DNA of 64,000 nt, from assembly GCF_001425235.1 (NCBI RefSeq), contig NZ_LMEA01000008.1, positions 558,001 to 622,000 of the forward strand, given 5' to 3'. Position 1 is the stretch's first letter. The number at the start of each line of letters is the position of its first letter. The notes beneath the pieces were generated by a model. It did not search any database. It worked only from the letters and a program-made list of their open reading frames with translations, and was not told the origin of the DNA. Both the position numbers and the translations under genes were made by a program. Shown here piece by piece: positions 56,520-64,000 of this stretch. Source of the DNA: Devosia sp. Root413D1 (lineage in GTDB: Bacteria > Pseudomonadota > Alphaproteobacteria > Rhizobiales > Devosiaceae).

Positions 56520-56763
56520 CGTTGTCTCTCCCAGGTTCGCCTGCGGGCCATCCCGCGGCAGGTCAATCTGACGCCGACCGTAGGGACCAGACTAATCTCG
56601 GTGGGCCCGCTGGCAAGCGAAAAATGGAACGGAAATTCCATTGTGACAGCGCGCGCCTGATTTATTCCGCGCGCGTGGTCTAGCCGCTTAAACCGCACTC
56701 CCATGACATCAGGATGACAGTGGGAGAGCCCCGGTTTTCGGGGCTTTCAGGGCGTTGATGACG

Positions 56764-57834
56764 TCAGTTTTGCGACAAGAAGTGACGGCCGACTTCCGCG
56801 AACAACTCGAGGTCTTTGAGAGAGTCCGTCAGCAACGTCTTGGGCTTTTCCCCAGTTGTCACCGCATGGTGGAAGGCGCCGAGCTCCACGCGGAAAGCAT
56901 CCTCGTAAAACGGCCCGATGATCTCGGTGCCGGTGGAGTGCAGATCCGAGGTGGTGATCTCCAGCCGGGTGGGCAGGTTCCGCACATAGGGGGTGTCGTA
57001 GTTGATCTTGAAATGCTGGTTCAGCGTCAGCACTTCGATGCCGGCGTCGAACCGCGCCACGTCATGGATCACCGCCTCGTAGAGTGCGGTGAACGTCCCG
57101 TAGTCGAACATCACCAGCACGTTCTCGCCGCGATGCTGCCGCGCCGCCGCAACCGAATTCGGTGCCCCGAAAAGTTCGCGCATCGCTGAAAAGCTGTGCG
57201 ACGAGAGCCCGGTCAGCACCTGATAGGCCCGCAGCTGATCCGGCCGCGCCTCGCCCATCACTGATTTCAGCAGCGCCTGCGTCTGCGTCCGGCCGTCGGC
57301 AATCGCCTCCATCGGCACGTCGGTGGGCCGGAAGATGTTGCGCGACTGGTCGACGAAGAACTGGCTCTCGCGGATCAGGTCACGGATCCGCACGTGCCGG
57401 ATTTCCTCCCGCGGCGGCAGCCGTTCCTTGAGGGCGGTGAACGCTGGCGCAAAGCGTCGCATATAGCCGACGAACACTGTCTTGGTGTTGGTCTTGTCGA
57501 GCTCCAGCAACGGCTTCAGTTCCGCCGCGGTCAGCGCCGCCGGCTTCTCGATGAACACATGCTTGCCGGCGCGTATGGATTTTTCCAAGAGCGGCGCATG
57601 GAGGAAATCCGGCGTCAGGATGAACACCGCGTCGATTGCGGGATCGGCGATCAGCGCCTCGGCCGTTGCATGCCGGGTCTTCACTCCATAGCGCTCCGCC
57701 ACGTGAGCGACGAGGCTGGGGGAGACATCGGTCACCGCCGCGATCTCGAAGCGCTGGTCGTCCGCCAGCAGCGGCAGGTGCATCAGCTGCGCGACTTCGC
57801 CGAGGCCGATCAGGCCGACTCTGAGCTTTGCCAT
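56764..57834 (-). CDS. Gfo/Idh/MocA-family oxidoreductase
   Basis: A 356-residue NAD(P)-dependent oxidoreductase. The Rossmann motif is RVGLIGLGEVAQLMH and the signature FIEKPAALT is near residue 95. The ATG at 57834 overlaps the stop of the TIM-barrel gene (TGATG). Last gene of the catabolic operon headed by a sugar-type importer; substrate probably a sugar or inositol derivative. Confidence 0.88.
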   Translation of the reverse strand: MAKLRVGLIGLGEVAQLMHLPLLADDQRFEIAAVTDVSPSLVAHVAERYGVKTRHATAEALIADPAIDAVFILTPDFLHAPLLEKSIRAGKHVFIEKPAALTAAELKPLLELDKTNTKTVFVGYMRRFAPAFTALKERLPPREEIRHVRIRDLIRESQFFVDQSRNIFRPTDVPMEAIADGRTQTQALLKSVMGEARPDQLRAYQVLTGLSSHSFSAMRELFGAPNSVAAARQHRGENVLVMFDYGTFTALYEAVIHDVARFDAGIEVLTLNQHFKINYDTPYVRNLPTRLEITTSDLHSTGTEIIGPFYEDAFRVELGAFHHAVTTGEKPKTLLTDSLKDLELFAEVGRHFLSQN

Positions 57835-58685
57835 CACGCGATCGCCTGCATGTAGACGTAGTTGCGCTTGGCCAGCTGCAGCGGCGTCTCAGCTGCATTC
57901 TCGGCCACGTCCTGTTCGACGACGATCGGGCCATCGAAGCCTTTCCGGTCGAGGAAGCGCATCACCGCCTGGATGTCGACGGCGCCGTCGGGCAGGGGGG
58001 CCATCACTCCGGCGCCATAGGACACGGCCACCGAGAGCTTGCCGTCGAGCACGCGCTGCCGCACCGTCGCATCGACGTTCTTCAGATGCATGTAGGCGAT
58101 CCGGCCCCACACCTTTTCCATGTAGGCCAGCGGGTCCTGGCCCCAGAAGGCATGGTGTCCGGTGTCGAAGCAGAGGTCGATTTCGGTCTCCTCGAGCAGC
58201 CGGTCGATCTGCCGTTCGAACTCCACTGCTGTGCCGATATGCGGGTGGAAGCTCGCCTTCAGTCCGAACTCGCCCTCGATCACTGCCTGTGCCTCGCGCA
58301 CCGTGGCGGTAAGCCCGTTCCAGCCCTCGCGATCGAGCACGCCTTCCTGCCCCTCGGGGTACCAGTTGCTTTCATCCATGATGACGAGGTGTTTCGCGCC
58401 CAGGTCCTTCAGCAGCGGGGCCAACTCGCGCAGCGTCGCCAGCAGCACCGGTGCGGAAGCACGGTCGCCGAAGGTGTGCACATGCGTCGCGCCGATCAGC
58501 GTCAGCCCGCGCTTGTCGAGCTCCGGCCCCAGCACTGCCTTGTCCTTGGGCAGGAACCCGAACGGCCCGAGCTCGGTGCCGCGATAGCCCGAGGCCGCCA
58601 CCTGATCGAGATATTCCTGCCAGCTGTAGGCGTTGCCGGTGGGATAGTTGATGCCCCAGGAACACGGGGCATTGCCGATAAACAT
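57834..58685 (-). CDS. Sugar-phosphate isomerase/epimerase-like TIM-barrel protein (IolE-like)
   Basis: A 283-residue AP-endonuclease-2-type TIM barrel. Marks are GNAPCSWGINYPTGNAYSW at the N-terminus (reminiscent of IolE), FHPHIGTAVEFE and CFDTGHHAFWGQDP with metal-binding His and Asp, and late HLKNVD. The gene sits between the PHP hydrolase and the oxidoreductase with three-base and one-base junctions. Likely an isomerase or dehydratase of a sugar or inositol pathway. Confidence 0.87.
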   Translation of the reverse strand: MFIGNAPCSWGINYPTGNAYSWQEYLDQVAASGYRGTELGPFGFLPKDKAVLGPELDKRGLTLIGATHVHTFGDRASAPVLLATLRELAPLLKDLGAKHLVIMDESNWYPEGQEGVLDREGWNGLTATVREAQAVIEGEFGLKASFHPHIGTAVEFERQIDRLLEETEIDLCFDTGHHAFWGQDPLAYMEKVWGRIAYMHLKNVDATVRQRVLDGKLSVAVSYGAGVMAPLPDGAVDIQAVMRFLDRKGFDGPIVVEQDVAENAAETPLQLAKRNYVYMQAIA

Positions 58686-58688
58686 GAG

Positions 58689-60104
58689 CTAGTCCTGATC
58701 GATGTAGATTGGGTTGGAAATGGCGCGCCGGATCGGCTCGTCCGTGAGGTGCGAGCCCTTGAGCTGCCACGGCAGCTCGCCGCGCTCGCTCGCCGCCTTG
58801 GTGAACTCTTCGATCAGCCAAGGCCTGCTGGCTTTGGCGATGATCTCGGCGCGCACGAACTTTTCGGCGCCGTCGAGCAGCGCCAGCTCGCCCCGCCAGT
58901 CGCCGCTGGTGATCTCCTGCTCGGTGATCGTGCCGCGCGCGTCGATCCACTGCAGCACGTCGCCGCGCGCGCCGCGGACGATCGCCTCGCAGTGGAGCGG
59001 CGCCGTCACCGCCGCGCCCATCGGCTGGCCATTGACGGTGATCTCGAGATGCGGCCCCTTCGGCCCTTCGGTGACATAGCCACGCCCGGCCTGCATTGCC
59101 GCAAGCACTGCGTCTTCGCTGAGCTCCGGCAACCACAGCACCGTGGTCGGCCGTGCCAGCGCCAGCGGCCCCTCCGGCTGGAGCTTCGCCGGCTGATGGA
59201 AGTCGCTACCGCCGATGGCCGAAATCCGCAGGCCCGACGCCAGCCGCTCCTGCCAGCGCGCCAGCGACACCCAGTTCCACGCCATCCAGGTTGATTGCCA
59301 GACCTCCTGGCAGTCGGCGGCGGGGAACTCATAATCCCAGGGGATGGTCGGCTTGTCGTGGTTGATCGATAAGAGCCCGCCCTTGCGGTGCACCATGTCG
59401 GCCAGCACATGCGCGTCCGACGGCCTGGTCATGCGGAAGTCGATCCACTCATCGACCCCATAGACATTGGCGTGCCCGACGGCGGTGGTCACCTCCATGC
59501 CGCGCACGAACACCAGGTCGGGCGATGACGCCGGATGGAAGTAGCGTCGCTGCGTAATGGTGTTGTGATCGGCGATGGCGAGGAAATCGAGCCCGGCCTG
59601 CAGCGCCGCCTTGTGCAGCGTTTCGGGCGACCCAGCCGCATCGGAGTGAAAGGTGTGGCAATGGAGATCACCCCGATACCACCCGTCGCCGGCGCGCACC
59701 GGAAACGTCCGCTCCGGCTGCGGATTGGTCGGGCGCTCGGCGCTGTCGAGCTCGACGGTGACGGTCACCTCGGCGCCATCAGCGGGCACCTTGTAGAGCC
59801 CCAGGATGACGTTCCACTCACCCGCCGGCATCGGCCCATGCACATAGCCAGGCGTCGCGCTGTCGGTCGCTACATGGAACCGATCGCGAAACCCACCCGA
59901 CCAGCCCCGGAACCCACCCTCGGACGGGTAGGCGGTCATCCCGGGATCGAACATCCCGAGGTCGATGACGCAGTCATCCGCCTTGGGATAGGCCAGCGTC
60001 ACATCGACCCGCGTCGTGCCCGCGGGGACGGTGACCGGGATGTAGAAATAGGGGTTCTTCGCCTGATCGGCGCGAGTAACATTGACCCTTACGATCTGGG
60101 TCAT
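58689..60104 (-). CDS. PHP-domain metallohydrolase, CehA/McbA type
   Basis: A 471-residue protein. An N-terminal beta-rich domain (residues 1-140) precedes a PHP domain with YRGDLHCHTFHSDAAG, FLAIADHNT and GGSDFHQPA as metal-binding motifs. CehA-like members are hydrolases of esters and phosphoesters. The apparent ribosome site, GGGAGGGGGG seven bases before the ATG, lies in the arm of the inverted repeat at 60108-60230. Confidence 0.85.
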   Translation of the reverse strand: MTQIVRVNVTRADQAKNPYFYIPVTVPAGTTRVDVTLAYPKADDCVIDLGMFDPGMTAYPSEGGFRGWSGGFRDRFHVATDSATPGYVHGPMPAGEWNVILGLYKVPADGAEVTVTVELDSAERPTNPQPERTFPVRAGDGWYRGDLHCHTFHSDAAGSPETLHKAALQAGLDFLAIADHNTITQRRYFHPASSPDLVFVRGMEVTTAVGHANVYGVDEWIDFRMTRPSDAHVLADMVHRKGGLLSINHDKPTIPWDYEFPAADCQEVWQSTWMAWNWVSLARWQERLASGLRISAIGGSDFHQPAKLQPEGPLALARPTTVLWLPELSEDAVLAAMQAGRGYVTEGPKGPHLEITVNGQPMGAAVTAPLHCEAIVRGARGDVLQWIDARGTITEQEITSGDWRGELALLDGAEKFVRAEIIAKASRPWLIEEFTKAASERGELPWQLKGSHLTDEPIRRAISNPIYIDQD

Positions 60105-60107
60105 GCG

Positions 60108-60230
60108 GCCACCCCCCTCCCGGCCTCCCCCACAAGGGGGGAGGTGAAGAGTCGGGGCTGTGGCGCGATGATGCCGAACACTCGATGCGGCACCTCCCCC
60201 CTTGTGGGGGAGGATGGGAGGGGGGAGTCT
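60108..60230. repeat. Inverted-repeat element R, copy 3
   Basis: Same orientation and architecture as the copy at 36213 (CCCGGCCTCCCCC left arm, GGATGGGAGGGGG right arm, GAAGAGTCG at the start of the core), but the arm centre reads CACAAG instead of CATGAAG. It fills the gap between the ATPase and PHP genes of one operon. Confidence 0.8.
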
Positions 60231-60252
60231 CTCTCAGTCAGCATCGCCACCC

Positions 60253-61365
60253 TCACAGCGGCATCTCCCCATCCGCCGGGATGCGCTTGCCCTCCGCGTC
60301 GAACAGCGTCGCGTGCGCCCCGTCGAAGGTGAACGCTACGTTCTCCGTCGTCTCGACCGCGTCGTCGGTGAAGATCCGCGCCGTCACCCGACCGCCGTCC
60401 TGGCGCTCGAAGGTCACCAGCTTTTCGGGGCCCATATTTTCGTTGGCGAACAGCTTGCCGCTGACCATGTTCACGTCGTTGATCGTGCCCATGCTCAGGT
60501 GCTCGGGCCGCACTCCCAGCGTCAGCCCGGCGCCCTTGCCGAGCGCCGCCTTGATCCCCTGTGAAATCGGCAGATCCCGCACCAGCACTCCGTGTGCGCG
60601 CAGCTGCAGCCGCTCGCCGTCGACCGTCCCTTCGACCGGGATCATGTTCATCGGCGGGTTGCCGACGAAATTCGCCACGAACGTTGTTGCCGGCCGGCGA
60701 TAGATCTCGATCGGCGGCGCGAACTGCACGATCCGGCCGCGATCCATCACCGCAATTCGCGTCGCCAGCGCCATGGCTTCCGCCTGGTCGTGCGTCACGT
60801 AGACTGCTGTCATCCCCATGTCGCGCTGCAGGTGGTTGAGGAAGCCGCGCGCTTCGAGCCGCAGCTTCGCATCAAGGTTGGAGAGCGGTTCGTCGAACAG
60901 GTACACCCGGCTCGGATAAACCAGCGCTCGCGCCAGCGAGGTGCGCTGCTGCTGCCCGCCCGAGATCTGGCTCGGCAGCCGGTTGAGCAGGTCGCCGATC
61001 TTCAAGACGTCGGCCACTTCCTTGGCCCGCTTGTGCCGCTTCTCGACGCTCTCGCCGCGCACCTTCAGTGGGTAAGCGATGTTGTCGGCGAGGTTCATGT
61101 GCGGGTAGAGCGCATAATCCTGGAACACCATCGAGATCTGCCGATCCTTCGGGTGGAGGTGGGTCACGTCATCGGGCCCGATCATGATCTTGCCCGAACT
61201 CGGGGTTTCGAGCCCGGCGATCATCCTGAGACTGGTGGTCTTGCCGCAACCCGAAGGCCCGAGGAGGCAGATGAACTCCCCATCCGCGACCTTGAAGCTG
61301 ATGTCCGAGACGGCATTGAAGGTGCCGAAGCTCTTGGTGACGTTCTGGAATTCGACCGAGGCCAT
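60253..61365 (-). CDS. ABC importer ATPase, sugar type (MsmK/UgpC family)
   Basis: A 370-residue ATPase with Walker A GPSGCGKTT, signature ISGGQQQR, Walker B VYLFDEPLSNLD and a C-terminal TOBE domain. The ATG at 61365 overlaps the stop of the permease gene (TAATG). Confidence 0.93.
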   Translation of the reverse strand: MASVEFQNVTKSFGTFNAVSDISFKVADGEFICLLGPSGCGKTTSLRMIAGLETPSSGKIMIGPDDVTHLHPKDRQISMVFQDYALYPHMNLADNIAYPLKVRGESVEKRHKRAKEVADVLKIGDLLNRLPSQISGGQQQRTSLARALVYPSRVYLFDEPLSNLDAKLRLEARGFLNHLQRDMGMTAVYVTHDQAEAMALATRIAVMDRGRIVQFAPPIEIYRRPATTFVANFVGNPPMNMIPVEGTVDGERLQLRAHGVLVRDLPISQGIKAALGKGAGLTLGVRPEHLSMGTINDVNMVSGKLFANENMGPEKLVTFERQDGGRVTARIFTDDAVETTENVAFTFDGAHATLFDAEGKRIPADGEMPL

Positions 61366-62195
61366 TACGCTTTGATTCCACCGAAGAAGCGGAAGCCGAA
61401 CTTCCAGCTGACGAAGAGATAGAGGGCGACGACGGGCAGGGAGTAGATCAGCGAGTAGGCTGCAAGCAGCGTCACGATCGGCGTCCCCGCCTCCGAGTAG
61501 AACGAGTAGATGGCGACCGACGATGGCATCAGGTCATCCGAGCGCAACAGGATGAAGGGGATCAGGAACGAGCCCCAGATGTTGACGAAGGCCCACACCA
61601 CCACGACCACGATGCCCGGCCGGATTACCGGCAGCGCCACATCGAAGAACGCCTGCACCGGTGAAGCGCCGGCCACCATGGCGCTTTCCTCATAGGTCTT
61701 GGGAATGCCGTCGATGAAATCGCGCAGGATGAACATCGCCGTCGGCAACAGCCCGCCGGCGAACACCAGGATCACTGCGATATGGGTGTCCATCAGCCCC
61801 ACCGACGAGACAATCAGGAAGATCGGCACCATCGCCGCCGTCCCCGACACCACCGAGGAGAACAGCAGCAGCACATAGGTGACGATGCTCTTGCCCGGGA
61901 TCGAAGAGCGGGAAAGCGCGTAGGCCGCCAGCGTCGCAGCCGCGGCGACGAGGATCACCCCGCCGACACTCTGGATCAGGCTGTTGAGCAGCCCGCGCAT
62001 CGCAAAGCCATTGCCGAACACCGTGAGGAAGTTTTGCAGCGTCCACGGGTCGGGAATGGCGATGCCAAGCTCGGCCCGGGCGTTGAACGGCGCGAAGATG
62101 AACCAGATCAGCGGCAGCGCGAACAGGATGCCGATGATCGCAGCCAGTGCCGAAAAGCCGATACGGGCGAGCAGTTGCGGAAAGCTCAGCCTCAT
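61365..62195 (-). CDS. ABC importer permease, MalG type
   Basis: A 276-residue permease with about six helices. The EAA loop is ESAMVAGASPVQAFFDVALPV. The ATG at 62195 overlaps the previous stop (ATGA); the reading frame is open further upstream but that extension lies inside the preceding gene. Confidence 0.91.
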   Translation of the reverse strand: MRLSFPQLLARIGFSALAAIIGILFALPLIWFIFAPFNARAELGIAIPDPWTLQNFLTVFGNGFAMRGLLNSLIQSVGGVILVAAAATLAAYALSRSSIPGKSIVTYVLLLFSSVVSGTAAMVPIFLIVSSVGLMDTHIAVILVFAGGLLPTAMFILRDFIDGIPKTYEESAMVAGASPVQAFFDVALPVIRPGIVVVVVWAFVNIWGSFLIPFILLRSDDLMPSSVAIYSFYSEAGTPIVTLLAAYSLIYSLPVVALYLFVSWKFGFRFFGGIKA

Positions 62196-63118
62196 TCTTC
62201 CACCGCCTTGGCTTTCTTCCTGCCGAACGACAGGTAGATCAGCGCGAAGATGAGGTTGATCAGCATGATGATCACGCCCACTGCCGCGCCCTTGCCGAAA
62301 TCGAATTCCCGGAAGGCGATGCGGTAATTGTAAATCGAGAGGAGTTCCGTGCGGTAGCTCGGCCCGCCATTGGTCAGGATGAATGGTGTGAACACGTTGA
62401 ACGTCCACATGGTGATGAGGATCAGGTCGGTGACCACGTGGCCGCGGATCAGCGGCAGCCCGATATCGCGGAACTTCTGCCAGCTCGAGGCGCCGGCCAC
62501 GTCAGCCGCCTGGAAATAGCTCGGCGGGATCGAGGCGAAGGCCGAGTTGAACAGCATCATCGAGAAGGCGGCGCCGCGCCAGGTGTTGAAGATAACGATC
62601 ACCCAGAATGGCTGCTGCAGCAGGAAATCTCCCGCCGGCAGCCCGAGCCCCCGGAGGATCATGTTCAGCGTGCCGTTGTCGTAGTCGAGGAAGGCGAACC
62701 AGGCGAAGCCGATCACCACTTCGGGCAGGATCCAGGCCGCGATCACGGCGGTCTCGACGATCCGCTTGAGGGCAGGGGGGATGGTCTGCATCAGCCACGC
62801 CAGCAGCAGCCCGAGCAGCGCCTGCCCGACCAGCGCCGACAGCAGCACGAACTGCGTGGTGAGGATCAGCGAAAAGCCGAACTGCCCACGCGTGAAGAAT
62901 GTCGCCGGGTCGAACAGCTGGAAATAGTTCTGCAGCCCGACGAAATCCGGGCTGAGCGCGGTCTTTCCCAACAGCGTCCGGTTGGTGAACGAAACGAAGA
63001 TCACCCAGAAGAACGGCAGCAGCACGAAGACCCCGACCAGCGCCGCGGCGGGGGCGAGGAAGGCAGCGCCGGCGCGGTGGGAGAGAAGGGAGAAGTTCTT
63101 CTTTTTGGTCATGCGCAT
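62192..63118 (-). CDS. ABC importer permease, MalF type
   Basis: A permease of about 308 residues. The first helix is AGAAFLAPAAALVGVFVLLP; the EAA-like loop is FQAADVAGASSWQKFRDIGLPL. ATGs at 63118 and 63112 are both possible and neither has a good ribosome site; repeat R4 lies directly upstream. Confidence 0.88.
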   Translation of the reverse strand: MRMTKKKNFSLLSHRAGAAFLAPAAALVGVFVLLPFFWVIFVSFTNRTLLGKTALSPDFVGLQNYFQLFDPATFFTRGQFGFSLILTTQFVLLSALVGQALLGLLLAWLMQTIPPALKRIVETAVIAAWILPEVVIGFAWFAFLDYDNGTLNMILRGLGLPAGDFLLQQPFWVIVIFNTWRGAAFSMMLFNSAFASIPPSYFQAADVAGASSWQKFRDIGLPLIRGHVVTDLILITMWTFNVFTPFILTNGGPSYRTELLSIYNYRIAFREFDFGKGAAVGVIIMLINLIFALIYLSFGRKKAKAVEE

Positions 63119-63135
63119 AGACCGGCGCGTGTTGG

Positions 63136-63265
63136 CCCCCACCCCTGTCCCCTCCCCCTCAGAAGGGGGAGGGAGACGCCAATAGTTCCGCCGGATGCGA
63201 GGTCACGAAGGATGGTCGAGAGGGTCTCCCTCCCCCTGTTTGGGGGGAGGGGGCAGGGGTGGGGG
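63136..63265. repeat. GC-rich inverted repeat between binding-protein and permease genes
   Basis: Outer arms CCCCCACCCCTGTCCCCT and its near-complement at 63248-63265 surround two inner hairpins built from CCCTCCCCCT-type tracts. The design (arms that are themselves hairpins) resembles element R, but the sequence differs. Confidence 0.65.
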
Positions 63266-63324
63266 GCAGCGAGCGCTACCGCCAGTGGATGCGATGACCG
63301 TCTCAATGTGACAAACCCCAATCG

Positions 63325-63367
63325 AAAAAAAGGAACCTCCCCGGCCGCAGACAGGGTGCCGGGGAGG
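63325..63367 (-). terminator. Intrinsic-terminator-like hairpin after the binding-protein gene
   Basis: On the minus strand a perfect 10-bp stem (CCTCCCCGGC / GCCGGGGAGG, 12-base loop) is followed four bases later by a run of seven T. It lies about 60 bp after the binding-protein stop and before the permease genes, where partial termination would keep the binding protein in excess. Confidence 0.7.
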
Positions 63368-63425
63368 CGTTCCCAGGGAGCGCCCGGCTCAGGGAGGGCC
63401 GGGCGTGGGAGGACGTCCTTCGAAG

Positions 63426-64000
63426 CTAGAGCTTCGAAACCGTATTGGCTTCGCCGACGATGGCGATCACAGCCGCCTTGTAGGCGGCCATCGCGTCTGC
63501 CGGGCTGGCTTCGCCCGAGACGACGCTTTCGGTCATGCGCTGAATCTCGGCCGACACCTTGTTGTAGTTGGGGTCGTTCGGGCGCGCGGTGGTCAGCGGC
63601 AACAGGCTCTCCTGCGTCTTCTGCAGGTAGACATTGTTCGGCGTCGCCACGTCGTCGCGGATGCGGCGCGCCTCACGGAAGCCCTGGAAGGCGGTCAGCG
63701 ATTCCTGGCTGTTCATATAGCTCAGGAGCGCCCACGCCTCGGCCGGGTTCTTGGTGGCGGGGTTGAGCACGAAGCCCGTGCCTCCTGAAACCGTCACGTA
63801 GTCCTGCCCGCGATAGCCCTTGCCCGGCTCCTGCGCCGGCATCGAGGCCCAGGTGACTTCGGCGTCGCGATTCTCGAGCCCGAATTCGGCGCCCGGCGCC
63901 ATTACCGAGTTGAAGAACCAGTCGCCTTCGACGAGGAGCGCCGTCTTGCCGTCGCGGAAGTTGGTGAAGGTGCGGTTGCGGCCGTCGCCGAGCAGCTGTG
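63426..64000 (-). CDS. Sugar-type ABC binding protein, C-terminal part (cut by window end)
   Basis: The last 191 residues of a periplasmic binding protein; the gene continues beyond 64000. Visible features are LLVEGDWFFNSVMAPGAEF, the GGTGFVLNPATKNPAEAWALL segment typical of carbohydrate-binding family-1 proteins and a helical C-terminus. It should be the first gene of the importer-PHP-TIM-oxidoreductase operon. Confidence 0.88.
   Translation of the reverse strand, partial: QLLGDGRNRTFTNFRDGKTALLVEGDWFFNSVMAPGAEFGLENRDAEVTWASMPAQEPGKGYRGQDYVTVSGGTGFVLNPATKNPAEAWALLSYMNSQESLTAFQGFREARRIRDDVATPNNVYLQKTQESLLPLTTARPNDPNYNKVSAEIQRMTESVVSGEASPADAMAAYKAAVIAIVGEANTVSKL

Noticed and set aside
56727-56745. 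Hairpin AGCCCCG / CGGGGCT as terminator of the Gfo/Idh gene
   Set aside because: On the transcribed minus strand it is not followed by a U-run; only the plus strand has a short TTT. Left out of the feature list.
62147-63766. A 539-codon plus-strand open frame across the permease, repeat and binding-protein genes
   Set aside because: It runs antisense through two real genes and an intergenic repeat, ending in Arg/Ser-rich low-complexity sequence.

Overview
This is a GC-rich (about two thirds G+C by eye) chromosomal segment of an alphaproteobacterium. ABC importers dominate it: seven sets or partial sets. It also carries short-spaced, often 4-bp-overlapping operons, a bacterial-transglutaminase-like cysteine protease (BTLCP), a DUF1684 protein, and mirror-image GC-rich intergenic repeats. 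These point to Hyphomicrobiales (Rhizobiales), and Devosiaceae is my best guess. No rRNA, tRNA, CRISPR array, IS element or phage gene was recognised.

Region 1 (1-10.4 kb) is one carbon-source regulon on the minus strand. It holds a periplasmic binding protein, two permeases, an ATPase, a tiny AtzG-like subunit missed by simple ORF calling, an AtzE-type amidase, a histidinol-dehydrogenase-family enzyme resembling sulfopropanediol dehydrogenase HpsN, an SDR, a LacI-type repressor and a bicupin. Four copies of the palindrome TGCATWCGWATGCA lie at its three probable promoters, which defines a likely LacI regulon. Next come Gfo/Idh-GNAT and GNAT-APH-like pairs (10.5-14 kb).

Region 2 (14-26.3 kb) looks like a sulfur-salvage locus. 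It has a flavin reductase, a TIGR01244-type phosphatase, a sarcosine-oxidase-like flavoprotein, DUF3088, three luciferase-like monooxygenases (one NtaA/SnaA type), an M20 deacylase, a GNAT and a fused permease-ATPase amino-acid importer with two tandem binding proteins. The inventory matches the S-alkyl/S-(2-succino)cysteine salvage operons of Bacillus subtilis (ytm, yxe). Three promoters share a 19-bp palindrome of form GTC-N13-GAC. An Rrf2-family regulator at 31.4 kb is a candidate to bind it.

Region 3 (28.3-51.6 kb) is an exopolysaccharide locus. It has precursor genes (manC, ugd, UDP-xylose synthase), two Wzy-like polymerases, a Wzc-type tyrosine kinase, a PPP-family phosphatase, a Wzx-like flippase, two GT4 transferases, a WecG/TagA transferase and an inositol-monophosphatase-like enzyme. 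A 6.5-kb block (Rrf2 regulator, DUF1684, oligopeptide-type ABC importer) interrupts it. The first permease of that importer has no ordinary start codon in front of its first membrane helix.

Region 4 (51.8-64 kb) holds two minus-strand uptake-and-catabolism operons. One is an ABC importer with a glycerophosphodiester phosphodiesterase. The other is a sugar-type importer (binding protein cut by the window end) with a PHP-domain hydrolase, an IolE-like TIM-barrel protein and a Gfo/Idh oxidoreductase. Three copies of a ~125-bp inverted-repeat element sit in intergenic gaps at 36.2, 51.6 and 60.1 kb. One copy supplies the apparent ribosome binding site of the PHP gene.
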